A stretch of DNA of 64,000 nt from an uncultured Lachnospiraceae bacterium (GTDB lineage: Bacteria > Bacillota > Clostridia > Lachnospirales > Lachnospiraceae): the NCBI GenBank assembly GCA_934293375.1, contig CAKQYS010000001.1:186001-250000 (forward strand), written 5' to 3'. Shown piece after piece: positions 63,491 through 64,000 of this stretch (position 1 is its first letter; each line of letters opens with the position of its first letter). The position numbers and the translations under genes are program-made. The notes beneath the pieces were generated by a model that saw only the letters and a program-made list of their open reading frames with translations, was not told the DNA's origin and did no database searches.

Positions 63491-64000
63491 TCACTCCCTT
63501 GCATCAAAAAAGACCCGGAACGCAGTCGGCAGTGCATACTGTCCCATGAGTTCCTGTTCTTTTGCCCATATCAATGGTCCGTCCATATGCCTTACTTCTA
63601 CATAATATGCCGTCATATGCCATTCCACATGTGTAAATACATGGGTATATTTTATTTCTTTATATATTTCACTTGCTTCTATATGATTCTGTTTCAGATG
63701 CTGCATTGCCTGTTGAATGGTAAATGTCTCCTCAACATTATAAAATTCATAAAGACCATGCAGTAATCCTTTTTGTGTCCTTTTTCTGATCGCATAGTAA
63801 TCAGTGTAATCCGCCTGACATCTCATTACGAATACAGACATATGGACATGTTTTCTTTCTCGTTTAGCATTACGCACCGGCAGCTGATCCGTACATCCGG
63901 TCAAATGTGCCTGACAGATAGATGATAGCGGGCATTTTTCACATTTGGGCACACCATTTGGTATACAGATCAAAGCACCCAATTCCATCAATGCCTGTGT
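63491..64000 (-). CDS. mutY: A/G-specific adenine glycosylase MutY, 3' part
   Basis: The sequence runs off the window at its 5' end, so only the last about 169 residues are seen. They hold the end of the iron-sulfur motif (CIPNGVPKCEKCPLSSIC) and the C-terminal NUDIX-like domain (about 90-165 of this part) that recognises 8-oxoG. The catalytic glycosylase residues lie outside the window. It ends four bases before the zf-HC2 start, so they are probably cotranscribed. Confidence 0.93.
   Translation of the reverse strand, partial: TQALMELGALICIPNGVPKCEKCPLSSICQAHLTGCTDQLPVRNAKRERKHVHMSVFVMRCQADYTDYYAIRKRTQKGLLHGLYEFYNVEETFTIQQAMQHLKQNHIEASEIYKEIKYTHVFTHVEWHMTAYYVEVRHMDGPLIWAKEQELMGQYALPTAFRVFFDARE

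Overview
The window looks like a chromosomal core region of a low-GC Gram-positive anaerobe of the Clostridia, most likely a member of the Lachnospiraceae. The grounds are AT-rich DNA, strong AGGAGG ribosome sites, canonical TTGACA/TATAAT promoters, an L27 with a cleavable MNLQFF-type N-terminus beside its Prp protease, a Pta-AckA acetate pathway, and protein families typical of that group (DUF4321, PFL/UPF0210, the TIGR03960/TIGR03936 pair). I see no prophage, transposon, CRISPR array or rRNA operon. The one solitary recombinase is a tyrosine recombinase.

Layout. 1-300: two tandem tRNA-Glu(CTC) genes with a promoter and terminator, facing a reverse-strand peptidoglycan-binding protein. 1784-13879, forward: miaA, a methionine gamma-lyase family gene, DUF4321, radC, mreC, mreD, a very large PBP2, then minC-minD-minE-rodA-mgsA and a lipoprotein D,D-carboxypeptidase; this is an envelope, elongation and septum-placement cluster with no mreB between radC and mreC. 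13959-22123, forward except one small gene: an unknown P-loop protein, DUF378 (reverse), a HlyD-like protein, yggS, sepF, divIVA, aroB, lspA, an RluA-family synthase and a cytidylate-kinase-like protein. 22211-26700: the tyrosine recombinase, a roughly 700-base region holding a probable small RNA/attenuator and a 22-codon ORF, a TtcA-like gene, and a divergent yneA-like/lexA pair with several LexA boxes.

From about 26000 to the end almost everything is on the reverse strand: an HD-GYP protein; yhbY-nadD-yqeK-rsfS; rplU-prp-rpmA then obgE; the radical-SAM pair followed by an RNase E/G gene; tyrS, PFL and ACT genes; an MBL hydrolase; a serine hydrolase with an ASKHA/ferredoxin protein; aroA, a threonine ammonia-lyase, ftsY, smc, rnc and plsX; DUF177-rpmF; pta-ackA; a diguanylate cyclase and a large FtsA-like protein; coaE, polA, a zf-HC2 membrane protein and the 3' part of mutY.

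The genes together cover cell shape and division, ribosome and tRNA maturation, SOS control, secretion (ftsY, lspA), shikimate steps and overflow acetate metabolism. The best leads are the leader RNA plus 22-codon ORF at 23366-23731, a methylglyoxal synthase whose catalytic Asp is Val, the inserted domain in PBP2, and a 5' hairpin and mini-ORF ahead of the cytidylate-kinase-like gene.
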